Shown here in pieces: positions 26,959 through 35,741 of a stretch of 64,000 bases of DNA. How positions within the stretch are numbered: the first letter of the stretch is position 1; every line of letters starts with the position of its first letter. This stretch comes from Burkholderia sp. Ax-1719. Its GTDB lineage: Bacteria > Pseudomonadota > Gammaproteobacteria > Burkholderiales > Burkholderiaceae. Both the position numbers and the translations under genes were made by a program. Location of the stretch: NCBI RefSeq assembly GCF_011753055.1, contig NZ_VWWJ01000002.1, positions 62,001 to 126,000 of the forward strand. The letters run 5' to 3'. The notes beneath the pieces were generated by a model that saw only the letters and a list, made by a program, of their open reading frames with translations, ran no database searches and was not told the origin of the DNA.

Positions 26959-28416
26959 ATGTATTCGATCTTGCCCGCGTTCGTATCCGCCTTGTTTCTG
27001 GGATTTGGCGTGTACGTACTCCTGACGGAAGGCGTCTCGCGCCTTTCGGTGCCGTTCGCGCTCATGTGCGCGACCACCTTCGTCTGGCAGGGCACCTGGG
27101 CATTCCTGTTCCAGACCAACGATACTGAGCTTGCTGAGATTCTCGTCAAGTTCGGCTACCTGTTCATCCTGTTTCTCCCCACCACCTACTATCACTTCAA
27201 TATCGAAGTTTCCGCGCGGCGCAGCGAGCGGCCCTTCCTGCTCGCTTCGTATGGTGTGAGCGCGGTGCTCGCCATGCTGCTGATTGCGAGCGACGAGGTG
27301 GTGGCAGGCTACGGATCGTTCTTCTTCGGCAAATATCCGCACGCGGGGCTGCTGCATCCCGTGCACGTCGCGCAGACGGTGTTGCTCGCCCTGCGCAGCG
27401 GCTGGCTGCTGTTCGTGGCGCGCGGCCAGACCCAGGCGCGCGACCGCCGCCGTCTGCTCGATCTTTGCCTGCTGAGCCTCGCGATCTACAGCGTCTCCGC
27501 CACCGATTACGCGGTCAACTACGGCATGGCGTTCTATCCGGTGGGCGCTGTCTTTATCGCTGTGAGCCTGGGGATTCTGGCCGTCACCATCGTGCGCTAT
27601 GGCCTGATGCGCCCGTACCTGATCGCCGCGACCGTGGCGCACGAAGTGGCCACGCCGCTCGCCGCCATCGGCATGCACGCCGAGGAAATCGGCAACGTGC
27701 TGCCCGAACTCATGCGCGGGTATCAGCTTGCCGTGCAGCACCAGCTTTGCGTGGACGGGCTCTATCCGGGGCAGTCGGAGCGGCTCTCGTCGCTGGCCAC
27801 GTCGATCCGGCGTCAGGTCGACAGCACCAGCACGGTGGTCGAGATGTCGCTCGCGTCGTTTACGCTCGACCGGCTCGACCGGCGCAGCTTCGAGGCTTAC
27901 CCGATCCGCTCGTGTGTGAACGCGGCGCTCGAACGCTTTCCGTTTCGCGCCGGCGAGCGCGAACTGGTCCACGTGCAGCCGATCGATCCGCAACTGTGTT
28001 TTTCCGGCTCGGATTCGCTGGTGGTTTTCGTGCTGTTCAACCTGCTGAAGAACGCGCTCTATGCGATTCACGCGGGCGGGGGCGGCCGCGTGAAAATCGA
28101 CACGGCGAGCGAGGGCGGCTATTGCGTGCTGCGCTTCACCGACACCGGGCCCGGCATCGCGCCCAACGTGCTGCCGCGCATCTTCGAGCCGTTCTATTCG
28201 ACCAAGTCGCACGGCAAGGGCTCGGGCATGGGGCTGGCGTTCTGCCGTCGCGTGGCCGATGCGCTGGGCGGCGCGATTGCGTGTGAATCGGTGCCGGACG
28301 TGGCGACGACCTTCACGCTCTATCTGCCGGAGCCGGGCTCCTCGGCGGATCGCGCGCTTCAGGATGGATCGGGCAAGCCCCGCCGCTGGACGGCGGGGCA
28401 GGACTACGCGGGTTGA
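26959..28416 (+). CDS. Sensor histidine kinase with seven membrane segments
   Basis: Kinase of 485 residues. Seven hydrophobic segments are visible at about 3-23, 31-51, 61-80, 92-111, 137-154, 167-187 and 194-213, leaving almost no periplasmic domain. Then come the phosphoacceptor His228 in VAHEVATPLAAIG, the N box NLLKNALYAI, G1 DTGPGIA, F box FEPFYSTK and G2 GKGSGMGLAFC. Kinases of this build (CqsS, LqsS, PhcS) detect membrane-soluble quorum signals; whether this one does is inference. The next genes on either strand encode a hotdog thioesterase and a response regulator, which look like its partners. No receiver domain is fused. Confidence 0.85.
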   Translation: MYSILPAFVSALFLGFGVYVLLTEGVSRLSVPFALMCATTFVWQGTWAFLFQTNDTELAEILVKFGYLFILFLPTTYYHFNIEVSARRSERPFLLASYGVSAVLAMLLIASDEVVAGYGSFFFGKYPHAGLLHPVHVAQTVLLALRSGWLLFVARGQTQARDRRRLLDLCLLSLAIYSVSATDYAVNYGMAFYPVGAVFIAVSLGILAVTIVRYGLMRPYLIAATVAHEVATPLAAIGMHAEEIGNVLPELMRGYQLAVQHQLCVDGLYPGQSERLSSLATSIRRQVDSTSTVVEMSLASFTLDRLDRRSFEAYPIRSCVNAALERFPFRAGERELVHVQPIDPQLCFSGSDSLVVFVLFNLLKNALYAIHAGGGGRVKIDTASEGGYCVLRFTDTGPGIAPNVLPRIFEPFYSTKSHGKGSGMGLAFCRRVADALGGAIACESVPDVATTFTLYLPEPGSSADRALQDGSGKPRRWTAGQDYAG

Positions 28417-28482
28417 ATCGGCACGGGCTACGGCCCTCGGTTAATCGCCATCACCCCTACGATTGGCGTCCACACGGCAGCC

Positions 28483-28980
28483 TTAGCGGGCCGCCGCGGG
28501 CAGTACGATTTCGTATTCCTTGACGCGTTCGATGATGCCCGGCGGGAAGCGGCGAATCCGCTTGTCGGTACCGGCAAAAAGAATCTGCTGGTAGCCGAGC
28601 GAAACGGGACGCCCGTCCACGCAAAAGCGAAACACGAGATACGCCGAGCATTGCCGCACCTGGAAGGTGTTCATATAGCAATCGACGCGCTGGAACGGAA
28701 ACGTCTCTTGCACATATTCCTGGTGCGCGCGCTTCGTGACGAAGACGCCGCCTGCCGCGAGCAGATTGTTATGAATACACTCGTGGAACCAGCGTTCGCG
28801 GACAATGCCCTGCCACTCGAAATAGCGGGCGAAATACGTGTTCATGAAGGCATTGGAGTCCTTGAGATAAATGTCGATGACATGATGAAACGTTTTGGGA
28901 GGCGTGGCTTCCAGGATTTCGTCGGAAAAACCGTTGGCGCCACGGGAGAGAACTGCGGGGATGGATTCACGTGCGTTCAT
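28483..28980 (-). CDS. Acyl-CoA thioesterase-like hotdog protein (4HBT type)
   Basis: Protein of 165 residues. The hotdog signature DSNAFMNTYFARYFEWQGIVRERWF matches 4-hydroxybenzoyl-CoA thioesterase-type enzymes, in particular small esterases that release polyketide or fatty-acyl chains; the family's Asp/Asn-Tyr/Phe positions are present. The ATG at 28980 follows GGAG by 8 nt; the longer frame to 29094 is rejected. It lies between the 7TM kinase gene (converging) and the response regulator gene (diverging). A role in making or destroying a fatty-acyl signal for the kinase is an attractive inference but not shown by sequence. Confidence 0.75.
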   Translation of the reverse strand: MNARESIPAVLSRGANGFSDEILEATPPKTFHHVIDIYLKDSNAFMNTYFARYFEWQGIVRERWFHECIHNNLLAAGGVFVTKRAHQEYVQETFPFQRVDCYMNTFQVRQCSAYLVFRFCVDGRPVSLGYQQILFAGTDKRIRRFPPGIIERVKEYEIVLPAAAR

Positions 28981-29403
28981 TGAATGAACTCCAGATGAAA
29001 ATGGCCGCTGGCGGGGCCGCGCATGCCTTCTGTGGACGAAGACATGCCCCCAATTCTGTGCGTGTTGCCTGGCCGCCAAAACCGTGCTGGACACTTAGCG
29101 GCACAAGACGTGCTCGCAAACGATTTCGCGTGAAATGCGCATGTATTGCGCATAAATTCCACGCAGATCGTGTATGAAATTCGCATCGGGTTCACGCGTT
29201 CGCGGGCAGTGCGCGACGCGTTCAGCCGCATACAACAACCAGGGCGCACCGGTTGCCGAGCCTGGCATGAGGCCGCATAATCTGGCAGCGATGGCGTTGC
29301 GATGCGGTTTGTGTGAACCCTTGCTGGAACCCGCCAGGCGGGTCATTCGTCACACTCCAGGGTCAATCGTTTTGCAGGCAGTCGCTAGCACCGAGGCATA
29401 TAC
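28981..29403. promoter_or_regulatory. 423-bp divergent region between thioesterase and response regulator genes
   Basis: No gene is evident. The region holds ATTTC-GCGT-GAAAT (29123-29136) and two TGCGCA palindromes at 29136-29141 and 29147-29152, spaced by 11 bp, about one helical turn. These are candidate binding sites for a dimeric regulator acting on one or both promoters. Confidence 0.4.
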
Positions 29404-30366
29404 ATGAGTTCGATCGTCAGGCAGCCGGTTTTTTACCCCGTATCCGTGGTCTTTCTCGACGACAGTGCGGATTTTCTTCACGCACTGCGCGGTCTTTTCC
29501 CGCATGCGCCCACGCATCATTTCTTCACCTCGCAGGACGAGGCGCGCACGTTTATCGAAACCGCGAGCGAGCGCGGCGCGCGCCACAGCCCCATGTCGGG
29601 CGCGGCGTGGTCTGAATTCGAAAAGAAAGGCGGCAATGCGCTCGGCCAGGATGCGCTGGCCAACGCCGCCCGTTTCGAGGATGTCGCCGCCATCGTGGTG
29701 GACTACGACATGCCCGGCCAGGACGGGCTGGAGTTCCTCGCGTCGGTGAAGGATGCCAACTGCACGCGCATCCTGCTCACCGGCACCGCCGACGAGTCAC
29801 ACGCGGTAGACGCATTCAATGCGGGGCTGATTCACTTCTACGTCAAGAAGTCGGACCCGGCCATGACGCGCAAGCTTGCGCAGGCGCTTTCCAACGCGCA
29901 GCAAAAGTTCTGCGCGCAGCATGGCCATATCGGCGTGCATGGGGTGGGCGCGGTCTACGCGGACCGCCGCACGACCGACGTGCTGCAAACGCTCGCGCAG
30001 CGCGAGCGCATCGTCGAATACTACTGGCGGCCCGAGCAGAACGCAGTGCTGACCTTCGACGCGCAGGGCCATGCCGGCGTGTTCCTCGCGTGGGACGCGC
30101 ACGACTGGGACGCGCAGTGCGATGTGGTGACCGACGAAGGCGGCCCGGCCGCTTTGCGCGACGAGATGGAAGGACGCCGCATCATGCCGGTGTTCTGGCC
30201 GAACGAAGCGTACCGGCCCGGCATGGCGCGCGTGGAATTCGCGGTGCCGCAGCAGGTGCCGGGTTCGCAGGATATCTACACGAGCTGGACGCGCATTGAA
30301 GGCGTCGAACTCGCGCCGGATCTCGTGACCTACGCGCAGTGGTTGCGCTCGCAACAGGCGGCCTGA
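29404..30366 (+). CDS. Response regulator with interrupted receiver and unassigned C-terminal domain
   Basis: Protein of 320 residues. The receiver domain is recognisable by the acidic pair Asp19-Asp20 (VVFLDDSADF), phosphoacceptor Asp100 (VVDYDMPGQDG), Thr126 (ILLTGTADE) and Lys148 (FYVKKSD). About 40 extra residues (roughly 52-92, low complexity and polar) are inserted before the phosphoacceptor strand. After about residue 165 there is no DNA-binding, GGDEF or other output motif I know; the tail is rich in Trp, Asp and Arg. The layout recalls LqsR-type quorum regulators (inference). GAGG precedes the ATG. It is the probable partner of the 7TM kinase. Confidence 0.8.
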   Translation: MSSIVRQPVFYPVSVVFLDDSADFLHALRGLFPHAPTHHFFTSQDEARTFIETASERGARHSPMSGAAWSEFEKKGGNALGQDALANAARFEDVAAIVVDYDMPGQDGLEFLASVKDANCTRILLTGTADESHAVDAFNAGLIHFYVKKSDPAMTRKLAQALSNAQQKFCAQHGHIGVHGVGAVYADRRTTDVLQTLAQRERIVEYYWRPEQNAVLTFDAQGHAGVFLAWDAHDWDAQCDVVTDEGGPAALRDEMEGRRIMPVFWPNEAYRPGMARVEFAVPQQVPGSQDIYTSWTRIEGVELAPDLVTYAQWLRSQQAA

Positions 30367-30399
30367 GGTTTTCTCAAGCCAGGTCCGGCCGCAGAGGTA

Positions 30400-30427
30400 A
30401 AAAAGGGCACCCCAGGGTGCCCTTTTT
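30400..30427. terminator. Bidirectional intrinsic terminator
   Basis: AAAAAGGGCACCC (30400-30412) pairs with GGGTGCCCTTTTT (30415-30427), giving a GC-rich stem with U-runs on both strands. It separates the converging response regulator and chemoreceptor genes. Confidence 0.88.
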
Positions 30428-30446
30428 CGATTCGATCATCCGATCA

Positions 30447-32228
30447 TCAGAACGTTTCCCAATCCTGATCGCTGCCCGCTGTCGCTAGTACGGGCGAGGG
30501 CGTTGGCGCGGCCGCTTTCGGCGTGGGCCTCGGTGCGGCTTTGGGCGCAGATTGGGGCGCAGACTGGGGCGCGGATTTGCGGGCGGGCGCAGCACGCTTT
30601 TCCTGTTTGAGCGCTACCGGCCTCACCGCCTGCGCCTGACGCACCGTACCGTTTTGCATCGGCGCGCCCTGCTGCGAGCCAATACGGAACACCGACACCA
30701 CCTCGCGCAGACCACCTGATTGCGTCGCCATCGACTGAGCCGCCGCCGATGCTTCTTCCACCAGCGCCGCATTCTGCTGCGTCACTTCATCCATCTGCGC
30801 AACCGCGCGATTGACCTGTTCGATGCCGGTGTGCTGCTCTTCCGATGCCGCTGCGATCTCGCCCATCAGATCGGCTACGCGTCGTGCGGATTGCACCACT
30901 TCGTCGATGGTCGCGCCCGCTTCGTCGACGAGTTTCGAGCCTTCCGCGACCTGCGTCACCGATTGCCCGATCAGATCCTTGATCTCCTTGGCGGCGCTCG
31001 CGCTGCGCTGCGCGAGCGTACGCACTTCGCCTGCCACCACCGCGAAGCCACGACCCTGTTCACCTGCGCGCGCGGCTTCCACCGCCGCATTGAGCGCCAG
31101 AATATTGGTCTGGAACGCGATGCCGTCGATCACGCCGATGATCTGTTCGACGCGCTCCGATGTCTGCGCGATGCCATGCATCGTCGTCACCACGCGGCGC
31201 ACGACTTCGCCGCCGCGCGCGGCCACGTCGGATGCGTTCACGGCCAGCGTGTTGCCCTGGCGCGCGTTGTCGGTGTTGTGCTTCACGGCGGCGGTGAACT
31301 GCTCCATGCTCGCGGCGGTTTCTTCGAGCGAGGCGGCTTGCTCTTCGGTGCGCTGCGACAGATCGCGATTGCCCGCGGCGATCTGATGCGCGCCCGTCGT
31401 GATCGATTCCGCCGAGGTCTGGATGCGCTGCACCGTATCGACGAGCTGTCGCTGCATCTGGCTCATCGCGTGGAGCAGGCTGCGGTCGTCGCCAGCGGCA
31501 ACGCGCACCTGCGCCGTGAGATCGCCCGCTGCGATGCGCTCGCAGATATCGGCGGCGTAATCCGGCTCGCCGCCAAGACTCGTGCGGATGCTGCGAATCA
31601 GCCAGAACATGCCGAGCGTGATTGCCGCGCCCACCAGCGCAACCAGCGCGAGATTGCGGATCAGCGCGCCGTAAAAGGCATCGTCGATATCGTCTACATA
31701 GACGCCAGTGAAGACATGCCAGTCCCAGTCGGGCACGACATCGGCATAGCTGATCTTCTCGACCGGGCTGCTGTGGCCCGGCTTCGGCCACACATAGCTG
31801 CTGAAGTGATTGCCGCCCGGCGACGAACTCTTCACGATCTCCTGCGCGATATGCGTGCCGTTCGAGTCCACCATGCCCGCCTGGCTCTTGCCTTCGAGCT
31901 CGGGCTTGGGCGGCACCAGCAACGCGGTGGCGGCGCTATCGTAGATGCCGAAATAGCCGCTCTGATCCGCGCCATAACGCAGTCCGCGCAGTGCGGCGAT
32001 GGCCTGGCGCCTGGCGTCGTCAGCGGAAAGATGACCTTGCGAAGCTTCCTTCTGATAAAAGCCGATCAGACCCAGCGCAGTTTGCGTTTCCTGCGCGAGC
32101 ATGCCCTTGCGATCGTCGAGCATGCCCACGCGCGTCATCACCGCATTGACCACGACCAGCACCACGAGGGCGATCCACAGCAGCGCGACGATGCTCCACG
32201 CCTTTTGATTCAACGACAGTCGCTTCAC
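30447..32228 (-). CDS. Methyl-accepting chemotaxis protein with single Cache domain and CheR-docking tail
   Basis: Chemoreceptor of about 593 residues. A membrane segment near residues 8-30 is followed by a periplasmic sCache_2 domain ([11 protein letters not shown]... VYVDDID), a second membrane segment near 188-208, a HAMP region, and the signalling domain with the conserved hairpin tip [32 protein letters not shown] long Ala/Pro/Lys-rich linker ends in DWETF, matching the C-terminal pentapeptide that tethers CheR/CheB. The GTG at 32228 is favoured (protein starts [15 protein letters not shown] 11 nt upstream) over the ATG at 32267. Ligand unknown; sCache_2 receptors often bind small organic acids. 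Confidence 0.88.
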   Translation of the reverse strand: MKRLSLNQKAWSIVALLWIALVVLVVVNAVMTRVGMLDDRKGMLAQETQTALGLIGFYQKEASQGHLSADDARRQAIAALRGLRYGADQSGYFGIYDSAATALLVPPKPELEGKSQAGMVDSNGTHIAQEIVKSSSPGGNHFSSYVWPKPGHSSPVEKISYADVVPDWDWHVFTGVYVDDIDDAFYGALIRNLALVALVGAAITLGMFWLIRSIRTSLGGEPDYAADICERIAAGDLTAQVRVAAGDDRSLLHAMSQMQRQLVDTVQRIQTSAESITTGAHQIAAGNRDLSQRTEEQAASLEETAASMEQFTAAVKHNTDNARQGNTLAVNASDVAARGGEVVRRVVTTMHGIAQTSERVEQIIGVIDGIAFQTNILALNAAVEAARAGEQGRGFAVVAGEVRTLAQRSASAAKEIKDLIGQSVTQVAEGSKLVDEAGATIDEVVQSARRVADLMGEIAAASEEQHTGIEQVNRAVAQMDEVTQQNAALVEEASAAAQSMATQSGGLREVVSVFRIGSQQGAPMQNGTVRQAQAVRPVALKQEKRAAPARKSAPQSAPQSAPKAAPRPTPKAAAPTPSPVLATAGSDQDWETF

Positions 32229-32459
32229 GTTCTCCGTTTCCTCCGAGCAGGCAGCCGCGCGCGGCAAGCCACGGTTGATGGCGCAAGGCGGTGCGTTGCC
32301 GCCTTTCCCGCCATGTTTATCGGCGTGCGACGAGGGGAACTGAAGGTGTGGGCGATGCGATCCGCGAGCTTTTATTGCGCTTGCGTCATGCTTTATTTGT
32401 CAGATGAATAGGCGCATAACGTTGCGTGTGCAACGATCGATCTCACGCTGCTAGTGCAT

Positions 32460-33050
32460 CTAACGTTTGAATTGTCCCGCCGCCAATCCACTGACGATTT
32501 GAGCGGCCAGGGTTTCGGGCGATGCGGTTTCATCGCACAGCGCATCGCCAGCGCCTTCGCCTGCGAACAGCGTGTAGAAGCCGCGCAAGGTTTCGTAGTC
32601 GGCGATCTTGCCCGCGTCGCGCCCTGCGGCTCGCAGCGCGCAGGTTTCCACGCTCGGACGCAGCAGCACATAGTGCAGCGGGATTTCCTTGACGATCGTG
32701 CGCAGCGTGTCGAGCATCGCGGGCGGAATCGAAAAATCGAGCACCACGGTGAAGTCCGAACGCGCGAACGGGATGCAGGCGGCCGTCATCGAACGGATGA
32801 GGATGCGGAAGTTCTGATGGCGCTCGCGCGCATCGGGCTTGACGATGAACTTCCAGAACCGGTCGCCCTCGATACACGCGACTGGTTGGGGCAGCAGGGG
32901 AATCAGCGCTTTGGCGACCGAGGTTTTGCCGCTGCCGGGCGGCCCGCTCAGGACGACGATCTGTCCGCTATGGGGGCGATTGCCACCCTGGCCACTTTGG
33001 CTTTGCTGACCGTTCTGATCCGGTCGGCCCTTGGGTGTCGTCGTTGGCAT
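32460..33050 (-). CDS. P-loop ATP-binding protein (kinase-like, AAA_33 type)
   Basis: Protein of 196 residues with a single P-loop, GPPGSGKTSVAKAL, near residues 36-49 after a Gln/Gly-rich N-terminus. Downstream are GDRFWKF (acid of a phosphate acceptor site) and FTVVLDFSIP (likely Walker B). The layout fits small kinases of the chloramphenicol phosphotransferase/gluconate kinase/zeta-toxin superfamily. There is no adjacent antitoxin-like gene, so I do not call it a toxin. Four 12-bp tandem repeats lie just upstream of its start. Confidence 0.72.
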   Translation of the reverse strand: MPTTTPKGRPDQNGQQSQSGQGGNRPHSGQIVVLSGPPGSGKTSVAKALIPLLPQPVACIEGDRFWKFIVKPDARERHQNFRILIRSMTAACIPFARSDFTVVLDFSIPPAMLDTLRTIVKEIPLHYVLLRPSVETCALRAAGRDAGKIADYETLRGFYTLFAGEGAGDALCDETASPETLAAQIVSGLAAGQFKR

Positions 33051-33075
33051 GTGGGCCTCGCGGGGCAGGGTGAGC

Positions 33076-33123
33076 GCGCAGTTAGCGGCGTAGTTAGCCG
33101 CGCAGTTAGCGCTGTCGTTAGCA
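33076..33123. repeat. Four 12-bp tandem repeats with GTTAGC core
   Basis: Units at 33076, 33088, 33100 and 33112. Units 1 and 3 are identical (GCGCAGTTAGCG), unit 2 differs at two bases, unit 4 keeps only the second half. They lie 26 bp upstream of the P-loop protein start and 53 bp after the stop side of the next LysR gene, so in its promoter/leader. Confidence 0.8.
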
Positions 33124-33172
33124 TTGTGTCAGTGGAATGTCAGCGCAATCCCAGTATAGTGCGCGCCCGCGC

Positions 33173-34099
33173 TCAACCCACGTCGTCGCCGAGCGCGGAT
33201 GCTTCGATGGCCTCGACGAGCGCCTTCAGCACGCTCTCGATTGCCGACGACAAACGCCGCTCGCGCATCGTCGTAACAAAGAGGCGGCGCTGCCGCAACT
33301 CCGGTTCGTCGATCGGGCGGGCGACTAGCGCGAGTTCATCGGCGCGTGTGACCAGCCCCGCGAGCGACAGCCGGCTTCCCAGCGTGATCGCGCCTGCCAG
33401 TGCGGCAAACGCGTGCAGCGCACTCGAATTATTGCTCGTGAGAATCGCATTCAACTCGATCCCCTGGCGCGCGCAACATGCGTCGATCAACTGCCGCGCG
33501 GTGTTGCCGCGTTCGAGCAGCGCAACCGGGTAAGCGGCCAGATCCGCAAGCGTGAGCGCATCGCGTTGCGCGAGCGGATGCGTCGCGTCGAGCAGGGCGC
33601 AGACGCTCGCCTCGGCGCTGTACTCCACGCTCACCTTGGCGGGGTCTCCGCCCGAAAACGACAGCCCCAGATCGACTTCGCCAGACGCCACCCAATGCTC
33701 GACCTGCGCGGGCGTGCCCGAACGGAGCATGAAATGCACATGTGGCACGGCGGCGTGATGGCGCGCAAGCACGCTTGGCAGGAACGAGCGCGTGAAGCCC
33801 TCGGTGCAGCCCACGCGCACGATGCCGCGCCCCAGCGCCTTGCTGGCGGCGATTTCCGCGAGCACCGCATCGCCTTCCAGCAGCGAGCGGCGCGCGTGAG
33901 CGGCCAGACGTTCGCCCGATTCGGTCAGCACCATGCCGCGCGGCATGCGCTCGAACAGCGGCGTGCCCACGTCCTCTTCGAGCTTGGCGATCTGCCTGCT
34001 GATGGCTGAAACCGCGACATGCAAGGTTTGCGAGGCCGCGGCGAGCGAGCCGGTGCGCGCGACTTCGATGAAATAGCGCAGGGCGATGCCGTGCAGCAT
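33173..34099 (-). CDS. LysR-family transcriptional regulator
   Basis: Regulator of 308 residues. It starts MLHGIALRYFIEVARTGSLAAASQTLHVAVSAISRQIAKLE (winged helix) and continues with an effector domain from about residue 95 (GIVRVGCTEGFTRSFLPSVL). The in-frame extension to 34192 is rejected as it runs through the operator-like palindromes. It is divergent from an M20 peptidase and an MHS transporter, which are its likely targets. Confidence 0.86.
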   Translation of the reverse strand: MLHGIALRYFIEVARTGSLAAASQTLHVAVSAISRQIAKLEEDVGTPLFERMPRGMVLTESGERLAAHARRSLLEGDAVLAEIAASKALGRGIVRVGCTEGFTRSFLPSVLARHHAAVPHVHFMLRSGTPAQVEHWVASGEVDLGLSFSGGDPAKVSVEYSAEASVCALLDATHPLAQRDALTLADLAAYPVALLERGNTARQLIDACCARQGIELNAILTSNNSSALHAFAALAGAITLGSRLSLAGLVTRADELALVARPIDEPELRQRRLFVTTMRERRLSSAIESVLKALVEAIEASALGDDVG

Positions 34100-34132
34100 G
34101 GTGTTGAACTCCCGGAGCGTGGTGGCGTTGCG

Positions 34133-34162
34133 TTGCCATTTTGGCAATGCTATCCGCAAAAT
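34133..34162. promoter_or_regulatory. Overlapping inverted repeats, candidate LysR operator
   Basis: TTGCC-ATTTT-GGCAA (34133-34147) is a perfect palindrome containing the LysR T-N11-A pattern. It overlaps a second inverted repeat, ATTTTG-N13-CAAAAT (34138-34162). Both lie between the LysR start at 34099 and the peptidase start at 34247. Confidence 0.55.
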
Positions 34163-34246
34163 TTGAAATTGTTGCGAATTTTTGACGTTCATAGACTGGG
34201 TTCATTCCGCAACATCTGCACTACACAAGACGAATGGAGCCCTTGG

Positions 34247-35701
34247 ATGAGCGCGCTTGAAACCACTGAAACCCCCGTGCAACCCAGCCCGCAGGCCGAC
34301 GCCGGACCGCGCGGGCAGGCCATCGCCGCCGCGCTTGCACACTTCGATAGCGGCGACTTCCTGCGCGATCTCGAACGCCGCGTGGCGTTCCGCTCGGAGA
34401 GCCAGAATCCGGCGCAGGCCGATGCGCTCGCCTCCTATCTCAGCGACGAAATCGCACCCGCGCTCGCGGCGCTGGGTTTTACGAGCCGCGTGGCGGCGAA
34501 CCCGATCAACGCGCGCGCTCCGTTCCTGATCGCTGAGCGCATCGAAGATCCCGCCCTGCCGACCGTGCTGACCTATGGCCACGGCGATGTGGTGCGCGGC
34601 TACGACGAGCAATGGCGCGACGGTCTCAAGCCCTGGGAAGTGCGCGTGGAGGGCGACCGCTGGTACGGGCGCGGCACGGCGGACAACAAGGGCCAGCATT
34701 CGGTGAACTTCGCGGCGCTCGCGGCGGTGCTGGCGCAGCGCGATGGGAAGCTGGGCTACAACGTCAAGGTGATCTTCGAAACCGGCGAGGAAATCGGCTC
34801 GCCGGGTCTGAACGAAGTGTGTGCGGCAGAGCGCGAAGCGCTGGCCGCCGATGTGTTCATCGCCTCGGACGGCCCGCGCGTGAGCGCCGAGCGCCCGACG
34901 CTCTTTCTTGGCTCGCGCGGCGGTGTGACGTTCGAACTGCGCGTCGACCTGCGCGAAGGCGCGCATCACTCGGGCAACTGGGGCGGCGCGCTGCGCAATC
35001 CCGCCATCGTGCTGTCGCACGCGATCGCCAGTCTCGTGGATCGCCACGGCGCGATTGCCGTCGAAGGTCTGCGTCCGCCGCCGATTCCCGCGAGTGTGCG
35101 CGCCGCGCTCGCCGACATCGAACTGGGCGGCGACGAAAACGCGCCTGCTGTCGACGCCGATTGGGGCGAGCCAGGGCTCACACCCACCGAACGCGTGATC
35201 GGCTGGAACACGCTGGAAGTGCTCGCGTTCAAGGCCGGCAATCCCGATGCGCCCGTCAACGCGATCCCGCCGCGCGCGCACGCGACCTGCCAGCTGCGCT
35301 TCGTGGTGGGCACCGACTACACCCGCGTGGGCGAGCATCTGGAAGCGCACTTCGCGCAGCACGGCTTCAAGGACGTGCAGGTGCAGGTGAAGCAGACCGC
35401 CGCCGCCACGCGCCTCGACCCCGACGACGCCTGGGTGCGCTGGGCGCTCACCTCGTTGCGCGACACCACGGGCAAGAAGCCCGCGCTTCTGCCGAATCTG
35501 GGCGGCACCGTGCCCAACGACGTGTTCGCCGAAACGCTGGGTCTGCCCACGCTGTGGGTGCCGCATTCCTATCCGGCCTGCGCGCAGCACGCGCCCAACG
35601 AGCATCTGCTGGGCAGCGTGGCGCGCGAAGCGCTGGCCGTGATGGCGGGCCTCTGGTACGACCTGGGCGCCGATGCCACGCGCCTTGCCGCCGAACGCTA
35701 A
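34247..35701 (+). CDS. M20 family metallopeptidase / dipeptidase
   Basis: Zinc hydrolase of 484 residues. Zinc-binding and catalytic motifs of the M20 family are present: YGHGDVV (His ligand), GRGTADNKGQHSVN (bridging Asp), FETGEEIGSPGL (catalytic Glu-Glu), FIASDGPR and a late His near PHSYPACAQHAPNEH. A dimerisation lid domain sits in the middle (GAHHSGNWGGAL). Substrate is probably an N-acyl or dipeptide-like compound. The ATG at 34247 follows GGAG by 7 nt. It is followed after 40 bp by an MHS transporter gene, so uptake and hydrolysis of the same compound is a reasonable inference. Confidence 0.85.
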   Translation: MSALETTETPVQPSPQADAGPRGQAIAAALAHFDSGDFLRDLERRVAFRSESQNPAQADALASYLSDEIAPALAALGFTSRVAANPINARAPFLIAERIEDPALPTVLTYGHGDVVRGYDEQWRDGLKPWEVRVEGDRWYGRGTADNKGQHSVNFAALAAVLAQRDGKLGYNVKVIFETGEEIGSPGLNEVCAAEREALAADVFIASDGPRVSAERPTLFLGSRGGVTFELRVDLREGAHHSGNWGGALRNPAIVLSHAIASLVDRHGAIAVEGLRPPPIPASVRAALADIELGGDENAPAVDADWGEPGLTPTERVIGWNTLEVLAFKAGNPDAPVNAIPPRAHATCQLRFVVGTDYTRVGEHLEAHFAQHGFKDVQVQVKQTAAATRLDPDDAWVRWALTSLRDTTGKKPALLPNLGGTVPNDVFAETLGLPTLWVPHSYPACAQHAPNEHLLGSVAREALAVMAGLWYDLGADATRLAAER

Positions 35702-35741
35702 TCACGGACGCCCGTTCAAAACGCCTGCGAGGAAGACCACC

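Noticed and set aside
26582..27025. Open frame overlapping the start of the 7TM kinase gene
   Set aside because: Arginine-rich, no ribosome site and out of frame with the kinase; looks like noise.
32460..33050. P-loop protein as a zeta-type toxin
   Set aside because: No small antitoxin gene is adjacent and the motif set fits several small-molecule kinases equally well.
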